Positions 1-9,666 of a DNA stretch of 64,000 nt are shown piece after piece. Positions within the stretch are counted from its first letter, which is position 1; each line of letters starts with the position of its first letter. The DNA comes from Streptomyces sp. HUAS 15-9 (GTDB taxonomy: Bacteria; Actinomycetota; Actinomycetes; Streptomycetales; Streptomycetaceae): positions 6,200,001 through 6,264,000 of the forward strand of contig NZ_CP106798.1 of assembly GCF_025642155.1 (NCBI RefSeq), in the 5' to 3' direction. A program made the translations under genes and the position numbers. Under the pieces are notes generated by a model that was given only the letters and a program-made list of their open reading frames with translations, did not search any database and was not told the origin of the DNA.

Positions 1-9
1 CGGGCTCAC
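1..9 (-). CDS. Probable start of a second conservon roadblock gene (cvnB-like), cut by window edge
   Basis: Only three codons are present, reading Met-Ser-Pro from a GTG at 9-7. A GGAG at 20-17 overlaps the end of the preceding kinase gene, exactly as the GGAG before cvnB1 overlaps the end of cvnA1. In conservons the kinase gene is followed directly by a roadblock/LC7 gene, so this is inferred to be the next cvnB. The sequence itself cannot confirm it. Confidence 0.4.
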
Positions 10-10
10 A

Positions 11-3000
11 CTAACGCTCCTGGTTGTAGGTGCTGTCAGGGCCGAAGCCCTGGCCGTTCGTTTCACTGCCTGCGCTGCGTCCGCGCTGGACGCCCCGACG
101 CAGGTTGCTCAGCCTGCCCCGGACGTCCTCCGGGGCGCGGGAGACCTGTGGGCCTCCCTGAGGGGTGGTCTCGGCGGCTCCCTCGACCAGGTTGGCCTTG
201 GGCACGCGCCGCGGCAGTCCGGAGGAGGTGACTCCGCCCGCCTTGGGCTTCCGGAGCTGCGAGGCCTGCTGCCAGCGCTCGTCGTTCGCCGAACGCCAGC
301 CGTCGCCGTTGGTCTCCGGCACGGAGGCCGGTGCTTCCTGGCGTGCGCGGCCCGCACCATTCGAACCGTTCGTACCGCTCGCGATGGATCCGCGACGGGG
401 CAACCCGGCGTCGGTCAGCTGGTGGGAGGCGGAGGAGGCCCCGCCCGGACGGTCGAAGCCTACGCGGTCACGCTCGTTCACGTCACCGGCCTGCGCGGAT
501 TCCGCTTCGGGAGCGTACTGGGCCGGGTAGCCGTTCCGGTAGCCGTCCTGCTGCGGCCAGTCGTCCTGGTAGGACTGCTCCTCGTAGGCCGGGTAGCCCT
601 CGGGGGCCGTGTTGCCCGCGGCGCCGGGCCCCTCCTGGGCCGCCTCCGCATACGTGGGCTCCGGGTAGCCGCCGTTCTGCAGACCACCGTTCGGCGCGTA
701 GTACTGCTCGTCGTACGACGGCTGCTGCGGCTCCGCGTACGCGCTCTGCTGCTCCTGGTACGCAGCCTGCGGGTCGTAGGCCGCCGGCTGCTCCTGGTAG
801 CCCGTACGGCTGCCGTCGTAGCCCGTTCGGGCATCGAACTCGTCGTACACGGGGGCCTCAGGGGCCTGCGGGGCCTCCTGGGGGGCCTGTCCGGCCGCGG
901 ACTGGGACTCCAGGGCCGCACGGCGCTCCTCGCGTATCAGCGAGCGGCCCACGGGGTCCAGTTCGCGGATGTCGTCGGGGACGTCGGCGTAGCGGCTGTC
1001 GTCGAAGCCGAGCTCGGCCGCCGTACGCATCGCGGGCTGCTGCAGCTGGTTGAAGCTCTCGCCCTGGAACTGCTGCTCCGGGATGATCTGGGAAACCGTG
1101 AAGTCCTCGCGGTCCAGCGGCTGCTCGCCACCGCCACCGTGCGTGATCGCGTCGGGCAGCATGACCAGGGAGGTCGTGCCGGCCTGCTCGCCCGAGGGGC
1201 GCAGCTGGACGCGGATGCCGTGCCGGTCGGACAGCCGGCCGACCACGAACAGGCCCATGCGCTGGGAGATCGCGGCGTCCACGGTCGGCGGGTTGGCCAG
1301 CTTGTGGTTGATGTCCGCGAAGTCCTCGGCCGTCAGGCCGATGCCCTTGTCGTGGATCTCGACCATCACGCGGCCGTCGGGCAGACGGGTCGCGGTGACG
1401 CGGACCTTGGTCTGCGGGGAGGAGAACGTGGTGGCGTTCTCCAGCAGCTCGGCGAGCAGGTGCACGAGGTCGGTCACGGCGCGGCCGTGGATCTCGGCCT
1501 CCGGGACGCCGGAGAGCTCGATGCGCTCGTACTGCTCCACCTCGGAGGAGGCGGCGCGCAGGACGTCGACCAGCGGGACCGGCTGGTCCCAGCGGCGGCC
1601 GGGCTCCTCGCCCGCGAGGACCAGGAGGTTCTCGCCGTTGCGGCGCATACGGGTCGCGAGGTGGTCCAGGCGGAAGAGGTTCTCCAGCTGGTCCGGGTCG
1701 GCCTCGTTGTTCTCCAGGTCGGTGATCAGGGTCAGCTGGCCCTCGATCAGCGACTGGTTGCGGCGCGAGAGGTTGGTGAAGATCGCGTTGATGTTGCCCC
1801 GCAGCAGGGCCTGCTCGGCGGCGAGCCGGACGGCCTCGCGGTGGACCTGGTCGAAGGCGCGGGCGACTTCGCCGATCTCGTCGGTCGAGGTGATCGGGAT
1901 CGGCGCGACCCGGGTGTCGACCCGGCCGGGGTCGGTGCGGGACAGCTGGTCGACCAGCATCGGCAGACGCTGCTCGGCGATGCCGAAGGCGGCGTTGCGC
2001 AGCTGGCGCATCGAGCGGCTCATCTGGCGGGCCACCATGCCGGCCAGGATGAACGCGGCGAGCAGGGCGACCACGACCGTGGCACCGGTGATGAACGCGG
2101 AGGTCTTGGCGTCGTCGGCGATGCCGGAGGCCTCGTCCACCGCCTTGTCGGCGAGACCGAACTCGATGTTGCGGTAGGCGTCGTACTTGAGTGTGTTGAC
2201 CGCCCACCAGTTCTGCGCGGTGGTGCCCTTGGCGGCCAGAGCGGCGCGGGTGGTGGTGCTGGTGTCGGGCAGCTGGGCCAGGGCCGCGACCATCTTCGTC
2301 ACGCTGGGCGGGGGCACGTAGCTCGGGTCCTTGCCCTTGGCCGCCTCGGCCATCGCCGCGCCGTCGGTCTTGATCTTCGCCTCGGCGTCGGTGAGCTTCT
2401 GCGCGTCGGCCTCGGTGCCACCGCCGACGTACTCCTCGACGGCGATCCGCTCGAGGTAGGCGTAGGAGGACAGGGAGACCCGCTGGGTCGCCAGGTTCGG
2501 CTGGTCCGGGCCGGGCTTGACCAGCAGGTGCATGCCGATCGACCGCTCCAGCGAGAGGGCGGCCTTGGTCAGCGAGATGGCGTAGACGGTACGGCCGTAG
2601 GAGGTGATGTTGCCGGTGCCCAGGCCGAGCTCGTTGGCGAACTCCATCAGGGGGTGGGCGATCCCGACGTAACCCTCTTCGGTGTTCACGCCGGTCATCT
2701 TGGTGGTGTAGGCCGCGGCGCGCAGGTCCTGGAGCTTCGGCTCCTCCTCGCGGAACAGCTTCAGGCGGCGCTGCAGGCCCGGCTTCTGCGGCATGTTCTG
2801 CGCGGCCTGGTCGAAGGCGTCGGCGGCCTCGTCCGTCTGCTTGCGGGCCGAGACGACGGTGCTGTTGCTCTGGCCCTTGCCCTGCAGCAGCGGCGCCGCC
2901 GTGATGTCACGCTCGTTGTAGAGGGCGTCCGCGTAGCCGAGGGAGGCGCGCACCAGGCGCGCGGTGTTCTCGGCGTCCTGGGCCTCCTGCCAGGTGTCGA

Positions 3001-3232
3001 TCGAGCTCTTCACCTGGAAGCCGCCCATGACGAGGCCGACCAGCACGGGTATGAGCAGGATCGCGTTCAGCCTGGTCGGCACTCGCCAGTTGCGCGGCGA
3101 GAGACGGCCGCCGCTCTTCGCGGGGGCGGCCGTCGGCTCCGAGCCCGGCACAGGGGTGGGCGCCGCAGCGCGCGGCGGCGGGGTGAAGTTGCCCCGTGCC
3201 GACGGCTCGGGACCGTTCTTGCTTCGCCTCAC
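11..3232 (-). CDS. cvnA2: Conservon sensor histidine-kinase-like protein (CvnA type, nitrate/nitrite-sensing domain)
   Basis: Predicted membrane sensor of 1073 residues. Visible order: a Pro/Ala-rich cytoplasmic N-terminus; TM1 near 55-72; an extracellular helical NIT-type sensor domain to about 375; TM2 near 379-400; a HAMP linker to about 477; a conserved block with RLDHLATRMRRNG near 527; and a HATPase domain with N-box LAELLENATTF near 590 and G1 box IHDKGIGL near 624. A disordered Gln/Tyr/Pro-rich tail follows and ends in a conserved motif (GLPRRVP, VSRAPEDVRGRLSNLRRG). The start is GTG with GAGAGG 11 nt upstream. It lies downstream of a complete conservon and is probably the first gene of the next one. 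In the family CvnA works with CvnB, C and D at the membrane. The ligand is unknown, and the number in the symbol comes from remembered S. coelicolor order. Confidence 0.88.
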   Translation of the reverse strand: MRRSKNGPEPSARGNFTPPPRAAAPTPVPGSEPTAAPAKSGGRLSPRNWRVPTRLNAILLIPVLVGLVMGGFQVKSSIDTWQEAQDAENTARLVRASLGYADALYNERDITAAPLLQGKGQSNSTVVSARKQTDEAADAFDQAAQNMPQKPGLQRRLKLFREEEPKLQDLRAAAYTTKMTGVNTEEGYVGIAHPLMEFANELGLGTGNITSYGRTVYAISLTKAALSLERSIGMHLLVKPGPDQPNLATQRVSLSSYAYLERIAVEEYVGGGTEADAQKLTDAEAKIKTDGAAMAEAAKGKDPSYVPPPSVTKMVAALAQLPDTSTTTRAALAAKGTTAQNWWAVNTLKYDAYRNIEFGLADKAVDEASGIADDAKTSAFITGATVVVALLAAFILAGMVARQMSRSMRQLRNAAFGIAEQRLPMLVDQLSRTDPGRVDTRVAPIPITSTDEIGEVARAFDQVHREAVRLAAEQALLRGNINAIFTNLSRRNQSLIEGQLTLITDLENNEADPDQLENLFRLDHLATRMRRNGENLLVLAGEEPGRRWDQPVPLVDVLRAASSEVEQYERIELSGVPEAEIHGRAVTDLVHLLAELLENATTFSSPQTKVRVTATRLPDGRVMVEIHDKGIGLTAEDFADINHKLANPPTVDAAISQRMGLFVVGRLSDRHGIRVQLRPSGEQAGTTSLVMLPDAITHGGGGEQPLDREDFTVSQIIPEQQFQGESFNQLQQPAMRTAAELGFDDSRYADVPDDIRELDPVGRSLIREERRAALESQSAAGQAPQEAPQAPEAPVYDEFDARTGYDGSRTGYQEQPAAYDPQAAYQEQQSAYAEPQQPSYDEQYYAPNGGLQNGGYPEPTYAEAAQEGPGAAGNTAPEGYPAYEEQSYQDDWPQQDGYRNGYPAQYAPEAESAQAGDVNERDRVGFDRPGGASSASHQLTDAGLPRRGSIASGTNGSNGAGRARQEAPASVPETNGDGWRSANDERWQQASQLRKPKAGGVTSSGLPRRVPKANLVEGAAETTPQGGPQVSRAPEDVRGRLSNLRRGVQRGRSAGSETNGQGFGPDSTYNQER

Positions 3233-3611
3233 TCGACCAACAACCTCTCGGCGGCGGGCACCTACGACGTGCCGCAGTCTCTCAAGCCCGGTGTGTCACA
3301 GACCACTACTGAGTACGTCTTTGACTATTGGGCAGTTCAGGCATTCCAGCACGTCGACCAGCGCACTTCCAAACAGTGCAAACCTCGGATTGGGAGGGAT
3401 GTAAGCCCCAGATAAAACGGTCAAAAAGAGCGAGCCCCGCCAAAAGGCGGGGCTTTTGTGAGCGCAGCGGCACCGATCGACCGCGACGCGTGGCGATACC
3501 ACCTGATTCCTCTGCCGAAACGTTATGAACACCGGAGCCGACCGTGTCAAAGGCCACAGCCGGCTCCGAAACGTTTACGACAACTGCCGTATGCCACTTT
3601 CGACTTGCGTG
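3233..3611. other. Intergenic region between two conservons
   Basis: This 379-base gap has lower GC than its surroundings. It holds the terminator at 3433-3454 and presumably the promoter of the downstream kinase gene between about 3240 and 3430. Short frames on both strands lack ribosome sites and recognisable products. No clear -35/-10 pair was identified. Confidence 0.5.
3433..3454 (-). terminator. Rho-independent terminator after cvnD1
   Basis: Perfect 9-bp stem AGCCCCGCC/GGCGGGGCT with a 4-nt A/T loop. On the minus strand it is followed by a T run (complement of AAAAA at 3423-3427). On the plus strand it is followed by TTTT, so it may work both ways. It separates the two conservons. Confidence 0.85.
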
Positions 3612-4187
3612 CTACCTCAACCGTGCCATCAGGGCGTGCTCGACCAGCGTGATCAGCGCGCTCTTGGCGTCGGCCCGGTGCCGGGCGTCGGTCGTGATGA
3701 TCGGGGTGTCCGGTCCGATCTGCAGCGCCTCGCGCACCTCTTCCGGCTGGTAGGGCTGATGCCCGTCGAAACCGTTGAGCGCGACGACGAACGGCAGACC
3801 GCTGTTCTCGAAGTAGTCCACCGCCGGGAAGCAGTCGGCCAGTCGCCGGGTGTCCACCAGTACGACGGCACCGATCGCGCCGCGCACCAGATCGTCCCAC
3901 ATGAACCAGAAACGGTCCTGTCCGGGCGTGCCGAACAGGTACAGGATCAGGTCCTGGTCGAGCGTGATACGGCCGAAGTCCATGGCGACCGTGGTGGTCG
4001 TCTTGTCTCCGGTGTGGGTCAGGTCGTCGATGCCCGCGCTGGCGGACGTCATGACGGCCTCCGTGCGCAGCGGGTTGATCTCCGAGACGGCGCCGACGAA
4101 CGTGGTCTTGCCCACGCCGAAGCCGCCCGCCACCACGATCTTCGCGGAGGTGGTGGCCCGGCCCGCGTCAGAGCTTGCGAAGTCCAC
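3612..4187 (-). CDS. cvnD1: Conservon small GTP-binding protein (CvnD)
   Basis: A 191-residue Ras/Mgl-like GTPase and the fourth member of the conservon. The P-loop GGFGVGKTT lies near residues 20-28. A G3-like GTPGQDRF lies near 90, and NGFD takes the place of the usual NKxD. The start is GTG with AAAGGG 6 nt upstream, and it overlaps the end of cvnC by 20 bp, so translation is probably coupled. In characterised conservons the GTPase associates with the CvnA-B-C complex at the membrane in a heterotrimeric-G-protein-like arrangement. No target is visible here. Confidence 0.92.
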   Translation of the reverse strand: MDFASSDAGRATTSAKIVVAGGFGVGKTTFVGAVSEINPLRTEAVMTSASAGIDDLTHTGDKTTTTVAMDFGRITLDQDLILYLFGTPGQDRFWFMWDDLVRGAIGAVVLVDTRRLADCFPAVDYFENSGLPFVVALNGFDGHQPYQPEEVREALQIGPDTPIITTDARHRADAKSALITLVEHALMARLR

Positions 4188-4566
4188 TGAGCACCCTTTC
4201 GAGCAGCGTCACATCCGGAGCGCCGCCGTTGTTCTCGTCGCCACCCGGCTGGTGGATGGCGACCAGGCCGGCCTCGGCGAGGTCGGCGACCAGGATCCGG
4301 GCCACACCGAGCGGCATGGAGAGGAGCGCCGACACCTCCGCGACCGATTTCACCTCACGGCACAGGTGGCAGATGCGCTGGTGCTCCGGGAGCAGCCCCA
4401 TGAGCGCTGCCGGGTCGGCCGTGGTGCTTATCAGCGCCTCTATGGCGAGCTGATAGCGCGGCCGCGTCCGGCCGCCGGTCATCGCGTACGGACGTACCAG
4501 CGGCTGGTCGCCCTCGTCCCCGTACGGCTCCGCGTACGGATCATGAGAGGCGGTGGGCGGGGTCAT
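4168..4566 (-). CDS. cvnC1: Conservon DUF742 protein (CvnC)
   Basis: A 132-residue DUF742 protein with a winged-helix-like fold. Family landmarks are an N-terminal VRPYAMTGGRTRP, a helical EALISTT segment, a histidine/cysteine-containing HQRICHLC, and the MPLGVARILVADLAEAGLV block. The start is ATG with GGAGG 5 nt upstream. It sits between the roadblock and GTPase genes, the fixed position for CvnC. It probably acts as an adaptor in the complex, as DNA binding has not been established for the family. Confidence 0.92.
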   Translation of the reverse strand: MTPPTASHDPYAEPYGDEGDQPLVRPYAMTGGRTRPRYQLAIEALISTTADPAALMGLLPEHQRICHLCREVKSVAEVSALLSMPLGVARILVADLAEAGLVAIHQPGGDENNGGAPDVTLLERVLSGLRKL

Positions 4567-4677
4567 GAATCCTCCGGGCGGGACAGCAGGTCGGTCAGTC
4601 TTGCCGTCTGACAGGGCCGGTGGGGGGATTGTGGCGGCCGGACGGTGATTTCGTGAGGTGGGTGTTACCGGGGCCGG

Positions 4678-5100
4678 TCAGTGGAGCAGACTGCCCTGGA
4701 GTTCGGCGCGCAGGTCCGGCGTGAGGACCGCCCCTGCACGGTCGACGAGCAGTGCCATCTCGTAGCCGACGAGGCCGATGTCGCACTCGGGGTGGGCCAG
4801 GACGGCGAGGGACGAGCCGTCCGAGACCGACATGAGGAAGAGGAACCCGCGCTCCATCTCGACGACCGTCTGCGCCACGTTGCCGCCCTCGAAGATCCGG
4901 GACGCCCCGGCGGTCAGCGAGGTGAGCCCGGACGCGACGGCCGCCAGCTGGTCGGCACGGTCCCGCGGGAAGCCTTCCGACATCGCCAGAAGGAGACCGT
5001 CGGCGGACACGACGACGGTGTGGGACACACCGGGGGTGTTGTCCACGAAGTTGGTGATCAACCAGTTGAGGTTCTGTGCCGCCTGGCTCATCTGGCTCAA
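4678..5100 (-). CDS. cvnB1: Conservon roadblock/LC7 protein (CvnB)
   Basis: A roadblock/LC7 (MglB-like) protein of about 137-140 residues, expected to act as dimeric GTPase partner or regulator of CvnD. Family segments include LNWLITNFVDNTPGV, VVVSADGLLLAMS and GLTSLTAGASRIF. The start is ambiguous. A TTG at 5100 lies 6 nt after GGAG and abuts the cvnA1 stop, while an ATG at 5091 has a long 15-nt spacing. The two are separated by a repeat of the same nine bases encoding Met/Leu-Ser-Gln. Either start gives an intact domain. Confidence 0.92.
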   Translation of the reverse strand: MSQMSQAAQNLNWLITNFVDNTPGVSHTVVVSADGLLLAMSEGFPRDRADQLAAVASGLTSLTAGASRIFEGGNVAQTVVEMERGFLFLMSVSDGSSLAVLAHPECDIGLVGYEMALLVDRAGAVLTPDLRAELQGSLLH

Positions 5101-8100
5101 CTAACGCTCCTGCTGGTGAGTGGGGTTCGGGTAGCTGCCGGTCTGGCCGTTGTTGGCCTGCCGACCCTGTGCGATACCCCGACGGAGATTGGTCAGTCGG
5201 CCGCGTACGTCGTCAGGCGCACGTGAGACCTGCGGACCGGTTTGGTGCTGTTGCTGCTGAGCCGTGCCCGGTACGAGGTTGGCCCGGGGCACCCGGCGCG
5301 GCAGGCCGGAGGTGGTGACGCCGCCCGCCGCCGGCTGCCGTACGCGCTCTGCCTGCCGGACGAGATCGTCGTTCGGCGAGCTGCGCCAGGCGCTCGGAGC
5401 GGGACGCTGGGGAGCCGCCGGAGCGGCCGAGGGAGCGGAGGCCTGCGACTGCTGCGGGGCCGGCGCCGAGCCGTTGCCCTGCTGCCCCGCCTGCTGGCCG
5501 CCGTGGAACCAGTTGGTCTCCAGGGTGTCGTACAGCGGTGTACGACCGTCGCCCGGACCGCTCGCCGGCGGCAGCGCCTCGGGCTCCTGACGGGCCGGAC
5601 GGTGCTGCGGGGCCGGCGGACGCTGCCCGCCGAAGTCGCCCGCCTGCGGCCGCTCGTACTGGCCCGTCGGCTGGGCGAGGTTCTGGCGGCCGGGCAGGGA
5701 GTGCCGACCGGTGGACCCGCCGTCGTAGCCCGGCGCCGGGTACTGGCCGGTGGAACCGGCGTCGTACGCCTGCGGGGCGGCGAACTGGCCCGTGCCGGAG
5801 CCGTTCGGCTGCCCGGCCGGAGCGCCGAAGACGTCGGGGCGGACGAAGGAGCCCGTGTCCTGCTGGCCGTTCGCACCGGGACGGGCGAACTGACCGGTGT
5901 TCTGCGAGCTGTTGAAGTCCTGGCGGGGAACCACCGGAATCTCGGCCGTCGAACCCGGGCCCTGCCGGTCGTCGACGCGCGGCATGCGCGAGGTCTGCGC
6001 CGGGTCCTGCTCGTCGTGGCCGCGCGGGGCGTCCAGCGAGGCGCGGGAGACCTGCGGCTGCGCGTTGTCGTCGCTCCAGCTCGGGGTGCGCTGCTGCGGG
6101 TTGCCGCCGGGCAGCTCGGCCCGCGCACCGCCGCGCGGCGGGATCTGCCGGCCCTGGTCGGAGGCGTTGTTGCCGCGCTTCGGCGCCGCGGGACCACCGC
6201 GGCCGCCGAACATGTCCTGCTGGGACGCGCCCGTACCGGCCGCCTGCAGACCCTGCGGGGCACCCGGCGTCTGTCCGCCGAAGCCGGCACCGGCCGATGG
6301 GGGTGCCCCCTGCTCGAACGAAGCTGAGAGCTTGGGGGAGGGTCGGCCGCCCTGCTGGTTCGCGGCCGGGGTCTGCTGACCACGCGCGCCGCCCGGGGCA
6401 CCGGGACGGCCGCCCTGGCCCGCGCCGGGCAGCGCCGCCCGCGGACCCTGACCGGAGCCGACCTGGCCCCGCGCGCCGGGGCCCGAGCCGAGCCGTCCGC
6501 CGCCGGCGCCGAGGGCGCCACCGGGGGCACCGGCACCGAGGAGCCGCCCTGGTTGTTGCGGCGGGCCGCGGCCGCACCGGCCGCTGCCTGCGCGGCCGCC
6601 GGACCGCCGCTCGCCGCGGGGGCGCCGGGCTTGCCGGGAGTGGGCTTCTTGCCGCCCTGGGCGACGTCGACGGGGAGCATGACCAGCGCGGTCGTGCCGC
6701 CGGAGTCGGACGGGCGGAGCTGGATGCGGATGCCGTGGCGCTGCGACAGACGGCCGACCACGAACAGACCCATGCGGCGGGACACCGAGACGTCCACGGT
6801 GGGCGGCGAGGCGAGCCGCTCGTTGATCGCCGCGAGGTCCTCGGGGGAGAGGCCGATACCGGTGTCGTGGATCTCGATCAGCACGCGGCCGTCGGGCAGC
6901 GCGTGACCGGTGACCTTGACCTTGGTCTGCGGCGAGGAGAACGAGGTGGCGTTCTCGAGCAGCTCGGCGAGCAGGTGCACGAGGTCGTTGACCACGCGGC
7001 CGGCCACTTCGGTGGTCGGCACGGCGGCCAGCTCGATGCGCTCGTACTGCTCCACCTCGGACGCGGCGGCGCGCAGGACGTCGACCAGCGGGACCGGGCG
7101 GGTCCAGCGGCGGCCGGGCTCTTCACCGGCGAGCACGAGAAGGTTCTCACCGTTACGGCGCATGCGGGTCGCGAGGTGGTCGAGCTTGAACAGCGAGGAC
7201 AGCTGGTCCGGGTCGGCCTCGCGGGACTCGAGCTCGGAGATCAGCGACAGCTGGCGCTGGATGAGGCCCTGGGAGCGGCGCGAGAGGTTGGTGAACATCG
7301 CGTTGACGTTGCCCCGCAGCAGGGCCTGCTCGGCGGCGAGGCGGACCGCCTCGCGGTGCACGTCGTCGAAGGCCGCGGCCACCTGGCCGATCTCGTCCCG
7401 GGAGTGCACACCGACCGACTCCACCGACGTGTCGACGTCCTGCGGGTCGGACTCGGACAGCTGCTTGACCAGCTCGGGCAGCCGGTCCTGGGCGACCTTG
7501 GTGGCGGTCTCCTGGAGGCGGCGCAGCGAGCGGATCATGGAGCGGGCCACGACGAAGGCGCCGACCAGCGACACGCCGAGGACGATGAGGATCAGCGCAC
7601 CGGAGATGATCGCGTCGCGCTCGGTGGCGTTGCGCAGCTCGCGGGCCTTCTGCTCCATGTCCTCGAGCAGTGAGTGCTCGATCTTCTTCATCTGCAGCAG
7701 CTTGGTCGAGCTGTCGTCCACCCAGTCGCGGTAGGAGCGCTTGCTCTGGTCGGTGAGGCCGCTGGGGCCGCTCAGGGCGCGCTTGGCGTAGGTGTCCGAG
7801 GCTTCGATGATCGAGTTGCCCGAGTCGATGGGCTTGAGGAGCTCGGCGACGTTGCCGCCGGCGTAGATCTTCCGGAAGATCGTCAGCTCGGAGCCCTCGC
7901 TGGAGAGTGCCGACTGGCCGTAGAGCCGGTCGTTGTCCGAGAGCCGGCCGGCCGTCGTGTTGTTGTCGGGCAGTGCCGCGGCGATGACGGCACGCTGCAC
8001 GGACGCGTACTCCTTGGCGGTGGAGAACGCCGCCAGGGCGCGGGTGCGCTGGATCATCTCGGGGTTGCTGGAGGCCTCCGCCATGTCCTGCGAGAGATCG

Positions 8101-8846
8101 ACCAGCTGGGTGATCAGCCGGTGGTACGACTCGACCGTCTGCGTCGAGTTGTCCTTGGACTCGTAGGCGCCGCGGCGGATCTTCGCGAGACCCTCCAGCT
8201 GGCCGACCAGGCCGACGAGGCTGTCACGGACGCCCTGGAGCTGTCCGTTCTTGCTCGCCGCGTCGATCTCCTCGGAGGAGTTGATGAAGTTCTGCTTCGC
8301 CCGGTCGGTCTTGTCCTGGTAGCCCTTGACCGTGTAGTCGGTCGCCTTGAGGCCGTGGGCCAGCGGACCGGCGGACTGGTCGCGCTCCTCCTGGAGCGCG
8401 TTGGCCAGTTCGGTGGCCTGCTTGGTCATGTCCGTCAGCAGCTTCATGTTGTCGAGCTGCTGGATGTCGGTCATGGAGTCGCTGATGCGCAGCGCGCCCA
8501 GCGAGGTGGCCGCGACCACGGGGAGCGCGAGCAGCGACACCAGGCGCGTGGAGATGCGCCAGTTGCGCAGTGCTATTCGGGCCCCGGGGCCGGTCGGACC
8601 CTGGACGGAGCTGACTGTCGGCGCGGGGCTCGGTGCTCCGGCCGCGCCGGGGCGCCCGGAGCGCTCACCGCCGTCGCCGATGGGAACCGGGCCCGGGGGG
8701 TTCTGGGCGTGCTGGGGCGAGGAACCGCGGTCGGTCCCGCCGTGCGGCTCCGGCTCCGCCGAAGCGCTGCCATCCCTCTTGAAACGTCCCTGCACTAGCG
8801 TCGCAACCTCTGGACCAGGCGCCCCTCCGCGCGAGCGGAAGGACAC
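5101..8846 (-). CDS. cvnA1: Conservon sensor histidine-kinase-like protein (CvnA), one-base frameshift in the C-terminal tail
   Basis: First gene of the complete conservon. The N-terminal ~770 codons read cleanly: TM1 near 100-120, sensor helices, TM2 near 415-433, HAMP, KLDHLATRMRRNG near 559, and a HATPase domain with LAELLENATSF near 624. After a C/G5 run at 6523-6527 the reading frame turns Arg-rich and would stop at 5193. The conserved tail (GLPRRVPRANL, VSRAPDDVRGRLTNLRRG, ending QER) lies in another frame that reaches 5101. The span of 3746 nt is one base short of a whole number of codons, so one missing base restores about 1248 residues. The start is GTG with a poor ribosome site. It overlaps nothing and abuts cvnB. 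Confidence 0.85.
6297..6342. repeat. 46-nt Streptomyces-type palindromic repeat inside cvnA1 tail
   Basis: On the minus strand it reads CCCTCCCCCAAG, then a variable AGCT/TCG centre, then CAGGGGGCACCCCC. It is nearly the same as the element at 10466-10511 and of the same length. It lies in the frame encoding the disordered tail and adds a Pro/Ser-rich segment without breaking that frame. It resembles a REP-like interspersed element I remember from Streptomyces genomes. Confidence 0.7.
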
Positions 8847-9358
8847 GGTGTCGGCGTTGTGGGGAGCGTCCTGAATACGCCCCCCGGGTGTTCGTGGGCT
8901 ACCGACGCTGGCTCCCCCTTCTCGCCGCCGCTCGGCGCTGCTCTGCGCCCTGCGCGCCGGCTCGATCCCGCGGCGGTCCGTGGAATTCCAGCACAGTGCA
9001 GGATCTCCAACAAGGGCCGTGGACCGAGCTGTGACCTGAGTGACAATATGTGAGCGGGAGGTTACGAGACGTAGAAGATGATCTCGTACATAACGGACGA
9101 ATCCGCGCGAGTGGCGGGAGTCGTGGCGGTGTCCCAGTCGCCATGATCAGGAGCGGAATGATGGCTTCAGGGGGCGAATGTCCGTTTCGTGGGCATGGAT
9201 TGCGAGCCTGAATTGACCGGTTTGCGCGCGGAGTCGTGAGCAAACTCACATGCGGATCCAGGGCACTTGGCGACTTCGCCGGGGAATTGGATGTTTAGCC
9301 TGGCGCTTTACAGGACGTAACTCTCTGACAACCACTCACGACAGGGCCTCGTACAACC
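8847..9358. other. Divergent intergenic region upstream of cvnA1 and the small gene at 9359
   Basis: About 510 bases with no convincing gene. GC is lower from about 9030 to 9330. It must carry the conservon promoter (minus) and that of the small plus-strand gene. AT-rich stretches near 9040-9060 and 9290-9315 are the best promoter candidates, but no good hexamer pair was found. Confidence 0.5.
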
Positions 9359-9544
9359 GTGAAGACGATGATGTTCCGCAACATAGCCAACCCGCGTCGC
9401 ACGACCCTGGCGCACCTCGAGGACGCCGGCGAACTGCAGACCCCGGAGCAGCCGGAACACTCCGTCGACCTGCCTGCCCAGACCGCCAACCCCAAGCGCA
9501 CCGTCCTCATGGAGGTCCCCGTGACCTCCTCCGTCGCGCAGTAG
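9359..9544 (+). CDS. Small conserved-looking protein of unknown function (61 aa)
   Basis: The family is not recognised. The product is hydrophilic with a basic N-terminal third (MMFRNIANPRR), an acidic Pro/Glu centre and a C-terminal TANPKRTVLMEVPVTSS. Codon use is typical of the genome, which argues for a real gene. The start is GTG at 9359 or ATG at 9368/9371. None has a clear ribosome site, so leaderless translation is possible. It lies alone between the conservon and the hydrolase gene. It has no signal peptide, membrane helix or cysteine. A signalling peptide or precursor peptide is conceivable but unsupported. Confidence 0.6.
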   Translation: MKTMMFRNIANPRRTTLAHLEDAGELQTPEQPEHSVDLPAQTANPKRTVLMEVPVTSSVAQ

Positions 9545-9666
9545 TACGACGGACGGCCGCCGGATGCTCAAGGCGGTCGGCGCGGAAGTTCCGGGGCGCC
9601 CCCCTTTGCCGCGTTAGCCTGGAGCGTCAGACTCCAGCCGGCTCAGTTAAGGGGCGCAAGGATCCC

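Noticed and set aside
422..3415. Long plus-strand open frame (997 codons) opposite the kinase gene
   Set aside because: It is the antisense shadow of a high-GC gene, with composition rich in Arg/Val/Gly/Leu and no domain motifs; the minus-strand frame has clear family motifs.
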